In this document: positions 25,375 to 32,953 of the stretch, piece by piece
How the letters are laid out: every line of letters starts with the position of its first letter
Position numbering within the stretch: the stretch's first letter is position 1
Assembly (NCBI GenBank): GCA_001772005.1
Contig: MERI01000058.1
Location: 1-64,000, forward strand
From: Betaproteobacteria bacterium RIFCSPLOWO2_12_FULL_62_58
GTDB taxonomy: Bacteria > Pseudomonadota > Gammaproteobacteria > Burkholderiales > SG8-41
Length of the DNA: 64,000 nucleotides
Direction of reading: 5' to 3'
Program-made: the position numbers and the translations under genes
The notes under the pieces: generated by a model
The model's input: the letters and a program-made list of their open reading frames with translations, nothing else
Database searches by the model: none
Told to the model about the DNA's origin: nothing

Positions 25375-25416
25375 GTGATCTAGATCAATAAGGGCGCGCT
25401 CTTTTTGTGGGAGCAT
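25375..25416 (+). promoter_or_regulatory. FNR-type promoter of the first DUF2934 gene
   Basis: The box GTGATCTAGATCAA (25375-25388) is followed after 22 bp by GAGCAT, a weak -10. It stands 53 bp before the ATG. Confidence 0.6.
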
Positions 25417-25440
25417 GTGCAGGCAATTGAGGAGTTTCGC

Positions 25441-25716
25441 ATGCCCAAGAAGCAAGGCAAGCAACCCCGTGCACCTGCCGCGAAAGCGGGTGCGGCGCAA
25501 ACAAGTATGGAACCGTCAGCCGGTCCGGAAGGTGCTGCGGCCGTTTCGCCCGAGGAGCGGCTTCGCATGGTTGCCGAAGCAGCATACTTTCGCGCGGAGC
25601 GCCGCGGTTTCGCTACCGGCGGCGAGGTGGACGACTGGATCCAGGCAGAAACCGAAATCGATCGCCTCACTGCATCCGGCGGCTCGCGCTCCAAGCATTC
25701 TTTGCGACACATGTGA
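25441..25716 (+). CDS. DUF2934 protein (copy 1)
   Basis: A 91-residue protein. A lysine- and alanine-rich N-terminal tail (residues 1-38) is followed by the DUF2934 helix-turn-helix-like core EERLRMVAEAAYFRAERRGF and DDWIQAETEIDRL. DUF2934 proteins are small, of unknown function, and often occur in stress gene clusters. The ATG has GAGGAG 7 bases upstream. A second member with the same layout occurs before glgC at 36.4 kb, also behind an FNR box. Confidence 0.85.
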   Translation: MPKKQGKQPRAPAAKAGAAQTSMEPSAGPEGAAAVSPEERLRMVAEAAYFRAERRGFATGGEVDDWIQAETEIDRLTASGGSRSKHSLRHM

Positions 25717-25769
25717 TGCGCAGGGCAGGGCCAAGTCGCAAGGACGCCGGGTGCGAAGCGGCGATCGGA

Positions 25770-25865
25770 CTGTCTATTGAGTTTTACGTAAATGAATGAC
25801 ATTCATTTACGTCTCGAATCTCCCCTCTCCTTGCGGGAGAGGGGGCGGGGGTGAGGGATTGAGCG
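25770..25865. repeat. Repeat B-like element with a 27-bp palindrome
   Basis: A distant relative of repeat B with a C/G-rich hairpin (CCCCTCTCCTTGCGGGAGAGGGG) and a TGAGGGATTGAG end. At 25786-25812 it has a perfect palindrome of two 13-base arms, ACGTAAATGAATG and CATTCATTTACGT, around a single A. It follows the DUF2934 gene and may end its transcript. Nothing else is seen between here and the ybaK ribosome site. Confidence 0.6.
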
Positions 25866-26017
25866 TGTCATGCAGTTAAGAAAAGCTCAATAATCGCCGC
25901 CATGTGGGGTCGTGGGCTGGTTTGATGCGATGCTATGAGCGCTGTCTGCGAGCGTGAACCCGGCTCGCAGTCGCTGATTCGATCTTGCGCACCCGGGGGC
26001 GCGTTCAGGAGGTTACG

Positions 26018-26485
26018 ATGCCGGTAAGCAGATTGAAACATTGTCTGGATGGCCATAACGTCAAGTATGTGACCATCAAGCACTCACCCGCTTACACCGC
26101 TCAGGAAATCGCAGAGTCTGCCCACATTCGAGGACAGGAGCTGGCCAAGACCGTCATGGTCAAGATAGACGGGAGGATGGCCATGGCTGTTGTGCCCGCT
26201 TCCCAAAAAGTGAATTTGAATCTTCTGAAGCAGGCGGCGGGGGCGAGCAAGGCCGAACTGGCGCGCGAGGACGAATTCAAGGACAAATTCCCGGAATGTG
26301 AACTGGGCGCGATGCCGCCCTTCGGCAATCTCTACGGGATGGAGGTCTTTGCGGCAGAAACATTGGCGGCCGACGAGGAGATCGCGTTTAACGCAGGGTC
26401 GCACACAGAGTTGATCAGGATGCCCTACAAAGACTTTGAACGCCTGGTGGAGCCACGGATTATCAAGCTGTCTTCCCCCGGCTAG
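26018..26485 (+). CDS. YbaK/EbsC-family aminoacyl-tRNA deacylase
   Basis: A 155-residue protein of the YbaK/ProX/EbsC family, which hydrolyses mischarged tRNAs such as Cys-tRNA(Pro) or Ala-tRNA(Pro). It shows the family start YVTIKHSPAYTAQEIAESAH, the lysine in LAKTVMVKIDGRMAMAVVP, and GAMPPFGNLYGMEVF and FNAGSHTELIRM, which line the pocket. It is the length of stand-alone members. The ATG has AGGAGGT 6 bases upstream. No FNR box was found. The fbp fossil on the other strand overlaps its last few codons. Confidence 0.88.
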   Translation: MPVSRLKHCLDGHNVKYVTIKHSPAYTAQEIAESAHIRGQELAKTVMVKIDGRMAMAVVPASQKVNLNLLKQAAGASKAELAREDEFKDKFPECELGAMPPFGNLYGMEVFAAETLAADEEIAFNAGSHTELIRMPYKDFERLVEPRIIKLSSPG

Positions 26486-26540
26486 CTTTCGGGCACAAGC
26501 GGCCGATGTCGGCCTTGATGACGCTCGGCGCGACTGTCAT
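26463..26540 (-). pseudogene. fbp 5-prime fossil or 25-residue small ORF
   Basis: An ATG with AGGAG 7 bases upstream opens MTVAPSVIKADIG, matching the start of the archaeal-type FBPase here (MKLTLSVIKADIG). Homology ends after 13 codons; a short unrelated tail runs to a stop inside the ybaK 3-prime end. It keeps start codon and ribosome site, like the ppsA and hpf fossils. Confidence 0.55.
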
Positions 26541-26663
26541 GGCTTGCTCCTGTCGCCAGCGGATCCGAAAAATCCGAAGGCGGTTTTGCTGTTTGTGGTG
26601 CTTGCCGACAACATGTGTCCAAACTTCCCTGTAACACGGACGAAAATTGAGGGACGAGCCCGA

Positions 26664-29105
26664 TCACGCCGCGGCCGCATCGCCTGGCGCTGCGGACAAC
26701 GCAGCCGTCAACGCGTCATCGACCTGCTCGATCCAGATCAGCTTGAGCTTATCCCGCGCCTCGGCTGGGATCTCCTCAAGTTCCTTGCGATTGCGCGCCG
26801 GCAGCAGAACCACGGTAATGCCGGCTTGCAGCGCCGCGAGCACCTTTTCCTTGATCCCGCCTACCGGCAACACCAGGCCACGGAGGCTGATCTCTCCGGT
26901 CATTGCGGTATCGTTCCGTACTGACCGCTCCGTAAGCAGCGAAGCGAGCGCAACAAACATCGCCACACCCGCACTCGGACCATCCTTCGGTGTCGCGCCC
27001 GCCGGGACGTGAACGTGGATGTCCGATTTCTCCAACACTTCCGCCTCGATCCCGAGTTGCTGTGAGCGCGCCTTCACCAGCGAGAGCGCCGCCTGCGCAC
27101 TCTCCTTCATGACATCGCCAAGCTGGCCGGTAAGGATGAGTCTTCCTGCACCCGGCACGCGCGTTGCCTCTATGAACAGGATGTCTCCACCGACCGGCGT
27201 CCACGCCAACCCCGTCGCTACGCCGGGCACGCTGGTGCGCATTGCGACCTCGGATTCGAATCGGCGCGGTCCCAGGATCGCGGCGATATCGGCTGCGCCG
27301 ATGGTCACCTTTTCCGTACCGCCTTCCGCGATGCGCACGGCAACATTCCGGAACACCGAACCGATCTCGCGCTCCAGGTTGCGCACGCCGGCTTCACGTG
27401 TGTAATCGTGAGTTATCGCGGTAAGCGCATCGTCGCCGATCTCGCACCGCTCGGCGGTGAGACCGGTCGCGGCGAGCTGGCGGCTGACCAGATAGCGGCG
27501 CGCGATCTGCAGTTTCTCCTGCTCCGTGTAGCCCGGGAGTTGAATAACCTCCATACGATCGCGTAGCGGCCCGGGGATGGTATCCAGCACGTTCCCGGTG
27601 CAAATAAACATCACGTGCGACAAATCGAACGGCACTGCGAGATAGTTATCGCGGAACGTCGCGTTCTGCTCGGGATCAAGCACTTCGAGCAGGGCCGACG
27701 CCGGATCGCCATGAAATCCTCCCGCCCCAAGCTTGTCGACTTCATCCAGCATCATCACGCAGTCGCGGGTTCCCGCCTTGCGTATGCATTGGATGATGTT
27801 GCCAGGCAGCGAGCCGATGTAGGTGCGCCGATGACCGCGGATCTCGGCTTCGTCGTGCACCCCGCCCAAGCTCACGCGCACGAACTTGCGCCCCGTGGCC
27901 TTGGCGATACTCTGCCCGAGCGAGGTCTTGCCCACTCCCGGCGGCCCGACGAAACACAAGATCGGGCTCTTGCCGGAGGGATTGAGTTTGCGCACGGCAA
28001 GATATTCGAGAATGCGCTTCTTGATCTTGTCCAAACCGTAGTGATCGCCATCGAGAATGCGCCGAGCCTCGGCGATATCGACGGTTGCCGCACTTTCATT
28101 TGCCCACGGCAGCTCGATCAGCCAATCGAGGTAGGTGCGAACCATTGAATATTCACCGGCGGACTCGGGCATCCGCTCGAGGCGCTTCAACTCCTTGCGC
28201 GCATGTTTCTCGACCTCTTCGGGCATCCTGGCCTCGGTAATCGCCTTCTCGAGTTCCGCGATTTCCGCGGTACGCTCGTCGCCTTCGCCCAATTCCTTCT
28301 GGATTGTGCGAAGTTGCTCGCGCAACAGGCGCTTGCGGCCCTGCTCGTCGATCGATTCCTTGGTGCGCTCGTCTATTTCGCGCGATAGGCGCAGCACTTC
28401 GATACGATGCGACAGCGACTCCAGGAGCTTGTCGAGCCGAGCCTGCAAGTCAAAGGTTTCGAGGAGAGACTGCTTTTCCTCTGCGCCAAGCTCGGTCAGG
28501 CCCGCGATGAAATCCGCAAGTCGCGATGGTGACTTGAGGCCCTCCACCGCGGACACCATATCCTCGGGAACGTGCGGCAGCAGCCGCAGAATCTCGAGCG
28601 CCCGCTGTTTAAGATTGAGCGCCCGCGCCTCGATGTCAGCGCGCGCAGCCTCGGGCTCCTCGATGCGTTGGACGCTCGCTACCGTGAACGGATAGCCCTC
28701 CAGGAACTGCAGTACACGAAATCGCTGCTCGCCCTGGCAAATGACGTGATGCGATCCATCCGGTGCGGTCACGTAACGCAGCACGTTCGCGGTAGTGCCG
28801 ACCCAATGCAGGTCGTTGGGACCCGGCTCATCCACATCCGGTTTGCTCTGCAACAGGACACCGATGGGACGCTGCATGCGCGCGGCCTCCTGAGCCGCCG
28901 CTCTCGAACGCCGCCGCCCGATCGTAATCGGCAGAATGGTTCCGGGAAAGAGCACAAGGTTGCGCACCGGCAGGATGATCAATGCGTCCTCCGGCAGCGG
29001 CTTTACCTGACGCTCTTCTTTATTTTGCCTAGTATCAGCGTGGGCCGCTTTGGGGCGCACGCTGGAGTCGGCATTAATTCGTTCGTTCATGGGTTGTCCG
29101 TTCAT
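26664..29105 (-). CDS. lon: Lon ATP-dependent serine protease
   Basis: An 813-residue Lon protease, a cytoplasmic AAA+ enzyme that degrades misfolded and regulatory proteins. The N-terminal substrate domain begins near residue 37 (EDALIILPVRNLVLFPGTIL), preceded by a 36-residue charged tail that housekeeping Lon lacks. The ATPase domain has Walker A FVGPPGVGKTSLG and the sensor segment around MMLDEVDKLGAG. The protease domain has the catalytic serine in PKDGPSAGVAMF and the lysine in GGIKEKVLAALQAG. The start could be either of two ATG codons five apart. Upstream lies repeat A, then an hsp20 gene on the same strand, so the promoter is probably that of hsp20 or lies in the repeat. It is probably an accessory stress Lon. 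Confidence 0.95.
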   Translation of the reverse strand: MNGQPMNERINADSSVRPKAAHADTRQNKEERQVKPLPEDALIILPVRNLVLFPGTILPITIGRRRSRAAAQEAARMQRPIGVLLQSKPDVDEPGPNDLHWVGTTANVLRYVTAPDGSHHVICQGEQRFRVLQFLEGYPFTVASVQRIEEPEAARADIEARALNLKQRALEILRLLPHVPEDMVSAVEGLKSPSRLADFIAGLTELGAEEKQSLLETFDLQARLDKLLESLSHRIEVLRLSREIDERTKESIDEQGRKRLLREQLRTIQKELGEGDERTAEIAELEKAITEARMPEEVEKHARKELKRLERMPESAGEYSMVRTYLDWLIELPWANESAATVDIAEARRILDGDHYGLDKIKKRILEYLAVRKLNPSGKSPILCFVGPPGVGKTSLGQSIAKATGRKFVRVSLGGVHDEAEIRGHRRTYIGSLPGNIIQCIRKAGTRDCVMMLDEVDKLGAGGFHGDPASALLEVLDPEQNATFRDNYLAVPFDLSHVMFICTGNVLDTIPGPLRDRMEVIQLPGYTEQEKLQIARRYLVSRQLAATGLTAERCEIGDDALTAITHDYTREAGVRNLEREIGSVFRNVAVRIAEGGTEKVTIGAADIAAILGPRRFESEVAMRTSVPGVATGLAWTPVGGDILFIEATRVPGAGRLILTGQLGDVMKESAQAALSLVKARSQQLGIEAEVLEKSDIHVHVPAGATPKDGPSAGVAMFVALASLLTERSVRNDTAMTGEISLRGLVLPVGGIKEKVLAALQAGITVVLLPARNRKELEEIPAEARDKLKLIWIEQVDDALTAALSAAPGDAAAA

Positions 29106-29117
29106 GACGCGTCCCGC

Positions 29118-29317
29118 CTAGCAGCCTGTCGGACTTAACAGTCCGTCCAGGCTGCTAACAGCAAAACCGGCGGATAATTCAAAAAAAACCCAACCGATGT
29201 GGTCGAATGTGAAGCAAAGCCACGGTGAATTCGCATATCTGTCATCCTCTCTTGCGGTTTTCTTAGCGCCGGTCTTGCATTAGGAGTTTGTCGGGGCTAA
29301 GTCCGACAAACTCCTAG
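29118..29317. repeat. Repeat A, copy 4 (200 bp)
   Basis: A full-length copy bounded by CTAG on both sides, with both hairpins and the inner inverted pair. It lies between hsp20 copy 2 and lon and supplies the TAG stop of that hsp20. Confidence 0.92.
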
Positions 29318-29721
29318 CGCACTTTGCGCATACTCAAAATGAGACAGCCGTCGATCAATTCCCGGGCTCCCAGTTCGAGCTGCGTTGCCGGCAGTTGGAT
29401 GCGTCGCTCGAAATATCCGTGCGGAATTTCGAGGCGGTGGATGGCGACGCTACGCGCGCCAAAAGGAATTTGGCGCCGGGCGCGGACCACAACCGTGCGG
29501 GCATCGATAGACACCTCAATGCGTTCCGCCGGCACACCCGGCAGTGCGACGACGATCAGAATCCCGCCTTCATCTTCGAAGATATCAACCGGCGGCTCCC
29601 ACGCAAGTTGCGCTCCGCCAAGGTCGCCCAGCCGAAAGAACTGCCGGTGCCGTCGCTCCGCTTGCTCCAGAAGCCGGCAGGCTTCAGCCCACATCCACAT
29701 GGTCAAATCACGCGATGACAT
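29314..29721 (-). CDS. Hsp20 small heat-shock protein (copy 2)
   Basis: A 135-residue small heat-shock protein. The alpha-crystallin domain covers residues 40-130 (WEPPVDIFEDEGGILIVVAL, PAERIEVSID, HRLEIPHGYFERRIQLP, LIDGCLILSM). It lacks the usual C-terminal I/V-x-I/V extension, because the frame ends at the TAG of repeat A only three residues after the last strand; the element may have cut off the tail. The ATG at 29721 was taken; in-frame TTG and GTG codons lie just upstream. No strong ribosome site is seen. It stands before lon on the same strand. Confidence 0.88.
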   Translation of the reverse strand: MSSRDLTMWMWAEACRLLEQAERRHRQFFRLGDLGGAQLAWEPPVDIFEDEGGILIVVALPGVPAERIEVSIDARTVVVRARRQIPFGARSVAIHRLEIPHGYFERRIQLPATQLELGARELIDGCLILSMRKVR

Positions 29722-29799
29722 GTTCACCAATTGTTATGAATATCGGGCAGATCCCGGCAAAATCAAGGCTTCGCGCCCGGGATGTCCGGCCGACTGGCT

Positions 29800-30003
29800 C
29801 TAGCGCGTGCGACGTGGTACTTGTGCACGCGAGTGGCGTAACTGCGCTTCGAGGTCATGAATCCGGTCCAGAAGCGCGATGACCACGGCAACGCGGTGCA
29901 CGTCGAGGTCGAAGCTGTCGCGCAAGCGGCATGCGGTCCGGATGGCATCCACGCATGTCCCGCTGAAGGTCCACTGCACTTGAACGCGCGTGGCACGCGG
30001 CGC
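29800..30003 (-). pseudogene. CbpM-like chaperone modulator, C-terminal fossil
   Basis: One frame reads VQWTFSGTCVDAIRTACRLR, then DSFDLDVHRVAVVIALLDRI and HDLEAQLR before a stop. This follows the C-terminal pattern of CbpM, the regulator of the DnaJ-like CbpA (…W.FSGACL.R.RTALRLQRDL…ALDLLDEIE.L). The frame has a stop codon a few residues upstream and no start. An overlapping frame (29763-30038 in the track) is likely a shadow. The rest of 29722-30182 holds nothing else that I can name. Confidence 0.45.
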
Positions 30004-30182
30004 GGAAAGCCATGCTCGTCATATTCGGGCACGGTCAACTCAGTCTTGCTCGTGACGATCCGCGACGCGCTGCCCTTGATTCGCCCTGGGTTTCGCGGCA
30101 GACCCGGTGTTTTTCACCGGCAACCCGGGCCCAAGCTCACGACGCCGCGTCCGCCGCCGGCGGCGTCTATCGAGCCTGGCGC

Positions 30183-30623
30183 CTACGAAACGGTAAGTTC
30201 CTTGCGCGCGGTTCCCGTCTTCTTGGGCAGCGTCAGCTCCAGCACGCCATCGCTGTATTTGGCCTTGGCCGCATCCGGATCCACATCGTGGTCGAGGGTG
30301 AAGCTGCGGTATGCCTTGCCGTAATAGCGCTCACTGTGAACCACCTTCCTGCCCTCTTTTTCCTCTTTTTCCTTCTTCACCTCGGCGCTGATGGAAACCT
30401 GGTTGCCATCCACCGACACCTTGATGTCTTCTTTTTTTACGCCCGGGATTTCCGCGCGTATCGTGTACGCCTTGTCATCCTCCGACACGTCCATCTTGAT
30501 CTCCGGCTCCAGTTCACGCGAAACCGGCCTGACCAAAAAGCCCTTGAACAGGTCGTCAAAGTTGCGAAACGGGTCGAATCGGGTGATTTCCCTGAACGGA
30601 TCGTAACGGGTAATGTTTGCCAT
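30183..30623 (-). CDS. Hsp20 small heat-shock protein (copy 3)
   Basis: A 146-residue class I-type small heat-shock protein. The N-terminal arm (NITRYDPFREITRFDPF) is followed by the alpha-crystallin domain (KMDVSEDDKAYTIRAEIPG, KKEDIKVSVDGNQVSI, YRSFTLDHDVD, GVLELTLPKK) and a short tail ending KELTVS. This is the common full-length bacterial form, and unlike copy 2 it keeps its C-terminus. The ATG has AAAGGAG 8 bases upstream. Its FNR-type promoter lies 180 bp upstream and is back to back with that of dnaK. Confidence 0.95.
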   Translation of the reverse strand: MANITRYDPFREITRFDPFRNFDDLFKGFLVRPVSRELEPEIKMDVSEDDKAYTIRAEIPGVKKEDIKVSVDGNQVSISAEVKKEKEEKEGRKVVHSERYYGKAYRSFTLDHDVDPDAAKAKYSDGVLELTLPKKTGTARKELTVS

Positions 30624-30775
30624 GACGCGCTCCTTTGTGACGGGTTGAACTACACTGGATCAGCGAGCGTTCGATCTTCGACTGAAACACAAACCTGCGA
30701 CGCCGGCGCTATCCAATTTACAGGCACAGCCGCGTCGCGGAATCATTCAATCGAGATCGCGCGCGCTCATGTTGT

Positions 30776-30817
30776 TTTTTAGCACTTGGACGCCGGCCGG
30801 TGTTTGATCCAGGTCAT
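30776..30817 (-). promoter_or_regulatory. FNR-type promoter of hsp20 copy 3
   Basis: The box ATGACCTGGATCAA (minus strand; 30804-30817) has one perfect and one weak half. TAAAAA follows after 22 bp. The leader would be about 145 bases. It is divergent from the dnaK promoter. Confidence 0.55.
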
Positions 30818-30930
30818 GCTCGGGCGCTTTTTCGGTTCGCATGAATATGGAGGCGGAGCAGCCATTCGTTCAACGCCCCCTGCGGCACGTAAGGATCCGC
30901 CAAACCGGCATGGCATATCCCCAGCGGGAC

Positions 30931-30972
30931 TTGATCTAAGTCAAGCCGTTGGCAACGATTCGGAGCTAACGT
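30931..30972 (+). promoter_or_regulatory. FNR-type promoter of dnaK-dnaJ
   Basis: The box TTGATCTAAGTCAA (30931-30944) is followed after 22 bp by TAACGT. No heat-shock (sigma-32-like) promoter was recognised, which suggests oxygen control of this chaperone pair. Confidence 0.7.
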
Positions 30973-31054
30973 TACCAACAATTGCAAGAACGTCTTGGGG
31001 CTTGCCGGCGCGGCGCCGGCAGGTTGCGGACACGTTCCCAAAAGGTTTACCGAC

Positions 31055-32926
31055 ATGGCGATCATCGGCATCGATCTCGGCACGTCCAACTCCGCTGCTG
31101 CGGTGCTGCGCGGCGGGCGGCCCGTCATCATTCCCAGCGCCGAAGGCGCGAGCCTGGGCGGCAAGGCCTTTCCCAGCTTCGTTGCGGTCACCGCAGACGG
31201 CCAAGTCCTGGTGGGCGAGCCGGCGCGGCGGCAGGCCAGCGCCAATCCCGAAGGCACCGCCACGGCATTCAAGCGCAGGATGGGACAGCGCGACAAAATC
31301 CGCCTGCGCGACCGCGAGTTTTCGCCTGAGCAACTCTCGGCGTTCCTGCTGCAGAAGATCAAACGGGACGCCGAGGCGTTTCTCGGCGAGCCGGTGGAAA
31401 AGGCGGTGGTGACCGTCCCCGCCTATTTCGATGACAATCAGCGCTCGGCCACCAAGGACGCGTGCCGCATCGCCGCCCTCGAAGCCACCCGCCTCGTCAA
31501 CGAACCGACTGCCGCGTCGCTGGCTTACGGGCTCGATCGGTTGGGCGAGGAATTGCGGATTGCGGTCATCGACCTTGGCGGCGGCACGCTCGATGTGACG
31601 ATCATGGACTTTGGCAAGGGGGTGTTCGAAGTCAAGGCAACGAGCGGTGACACTCGTCTCGGCGGCACTGACATGAACCAGCGCGTTTTCGATCACCTCG
31701 CCGATCGCTTCCGCGACGAAACCGGCATCGAGTTGCGCAACGATCTGAAAGCAACGGCGCGGCTGATGGAAGCCGGCGAACTGGCCAAGATCGAGCTCAC
31801 CGCCAACGTCACCACGCACATCAGCCTGCCCTACATCGCCGCGGTAGGCGGCACGCCGCGCCATTTCGAGATGGACCTCACGCGCACCGAACTTGAGCGG
31901 CTGGTGCGCCCGGTCATCGAACGCTGCCGCGGTCCGGTCGAGCAAGCGCTGAGCGATGTCGGCGTAAAGCCAGCCGACATCCAGCGCATCGTGTTCGTCG
32001 GCGGGCCGACACGGATGCCCGTGGTGCGCGCCTTTTTCGAGGACATCTTCGGCAGGAAATCCGAAATGGGGGTCGACCCGATGGAGTGCGTCGCGAGCGG
32101 GGCGGCGATCCAGGCCGGCGTGCTCGCCGGCGAAGTCGGCGGCATCGTGCTGGTGGACGTCACGCCGCTCACGCTCGGCGTCGAAACCCTCGGCGGCATC
32201 GCCACGCCGCTGATCGCCCGCAACACCCCGATACCGGTGAAAAAGAGCGAAACCTTCACCACGGCCGCGGACTTGCAGACCAGCGTCACGATCCACGTGT
32301 TCCAGGGCGAACGGCCGATGTCCACCGACAACGTGAGCCTCGGCGAGTTCAATCTGGACGGGCTCGCGCCGGCGCCGCGCGGCATGCCGAAAGTCGAAGT
32401 CACGTTCGACATCGACGCCAACGGCATCCTCAACGTTGCGGCGCGGGACACCGCGACTGGAAAATCGCACTCGATCCGCATCACCGGCTCGAGCCGCCTG
32501 TCCGAAGAGGAAAAGAAGCGGATGGTCAGTACGGCCGAGCGTTATGCCGAGGACGACCGCAAGCGGCGCGAACAGGCGGAAAAGCTCAATGCCGCCGATG
32601 CGCTGTGCTATGAAGCAGAAAAAACCCTTGCCGACTTCAGCGACAAGCTCACCGCGGATTTGCGCAAGCGCGTGGATGCAGCGCTGCGCGACACGCGCGA
32701 GGCATTGCGCAGGAAAGATGCGGCGCTTGCGACTGAACGGGCCGAAGCCTTGCGCAGCGTCTTGAAGGAGGCCGGCGCCGTCATTTACGCGCAAAGCCCC
32801 GAAGCGCCGAAGAGCGGTGCTTATGCGGAGCACCGCTGGCCGGGCGCCGAGGGCGGCGCGCGCAGCGCCGCCGAAGCGTCGCCCCACGGCCGCGTAGTCG
32901 ACGCCGAATACAAGGAAACCAAATAG
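31055..32926 (+). CDS. dnaK: DnaK (Hsp70) paralogue
   Basis: A 623-residue Hsp70 chaperone. The ATPase domain starts MAIIGIDLGTSNSAAAVLRG and has VTVPAYFDDNQRSATKDA, VNEPTAASLAYGL, IAVIDLGGGTLDVTI and FVGGPTRMPVV. The linker VLVDVTPLTLGVET leads to the substrate domain, and the C-terminus has a short conserved end VVDAEYKE. In place of the usual IGIDLGTTNS the start has IGIDLGTSNS, and the sequence departs from housekeeping DnaK, so it is an accessory copy. The ATG was chosen at the conserved start; the longer frame has no support. It is followed at once by dnaJ and preceded by an FNR-type promoter. Confidence 0.95.
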   Translation: MAIIGIDLGTSNSAAAVLRGGRPVIIPSAEGASLGGKAFPSFVAVTADGQVLVGEPARRQASANPEGTATAFKRRMGQRDKIRLRDREFSPEQLSAFLLQKIKRDAEAFLGEPVEKAVVTVPAYFDDNQRSATKDACRIAALEATRLVNEPTAASLAYGLDRLGEELRIAVIDLGGGTLDVTIMDFGKGVFEVKATSGDTRLGGTDMNQRVFDHLADRFRDETGIELRNDLKATARLMEAGELAKIELTANVTTHISLPYIAAVGGTPRHFEMDLTRTELERLVRPVIERCRGPVEQALSDVGVKPADIQRIVFVGGPTRMPVVRAFFEDIFGRKSEMGVDPMECVASGAAIQAGVLAGEVGGIVLVDVTPLTLGVETLGGIATPLIARNTPIPVKKSETFTTAADLQTSVTIHVFQGERPMSTDNVSLGEFNLDGLAPAPRGMPKVEVTFDIDANGILNVAARDTATGKSHSIRITGSSRLSEEEKKRMVSTAERYAEDDRKRREQAEKLNAADALCYEAEKTLADFSDKLTADLRKRVDAALRDTREALRRKDAALATERAEALRSVLKEAGAVIYAQSPEAPKSGAYAEHRWPGAEGGARSAAEASPHGRVVDAEYKETK

Positions 32927-32953
32927 GTCCTGGCGCGGCCCGGCAGGTGACCC

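Noticed and set aside
29740-29770. Possible FNR box (TTGATTTTGCCGGG) before hsp20 copy 2
   Set aside because: Only one half-site fits and no -10 lies at the right distance.
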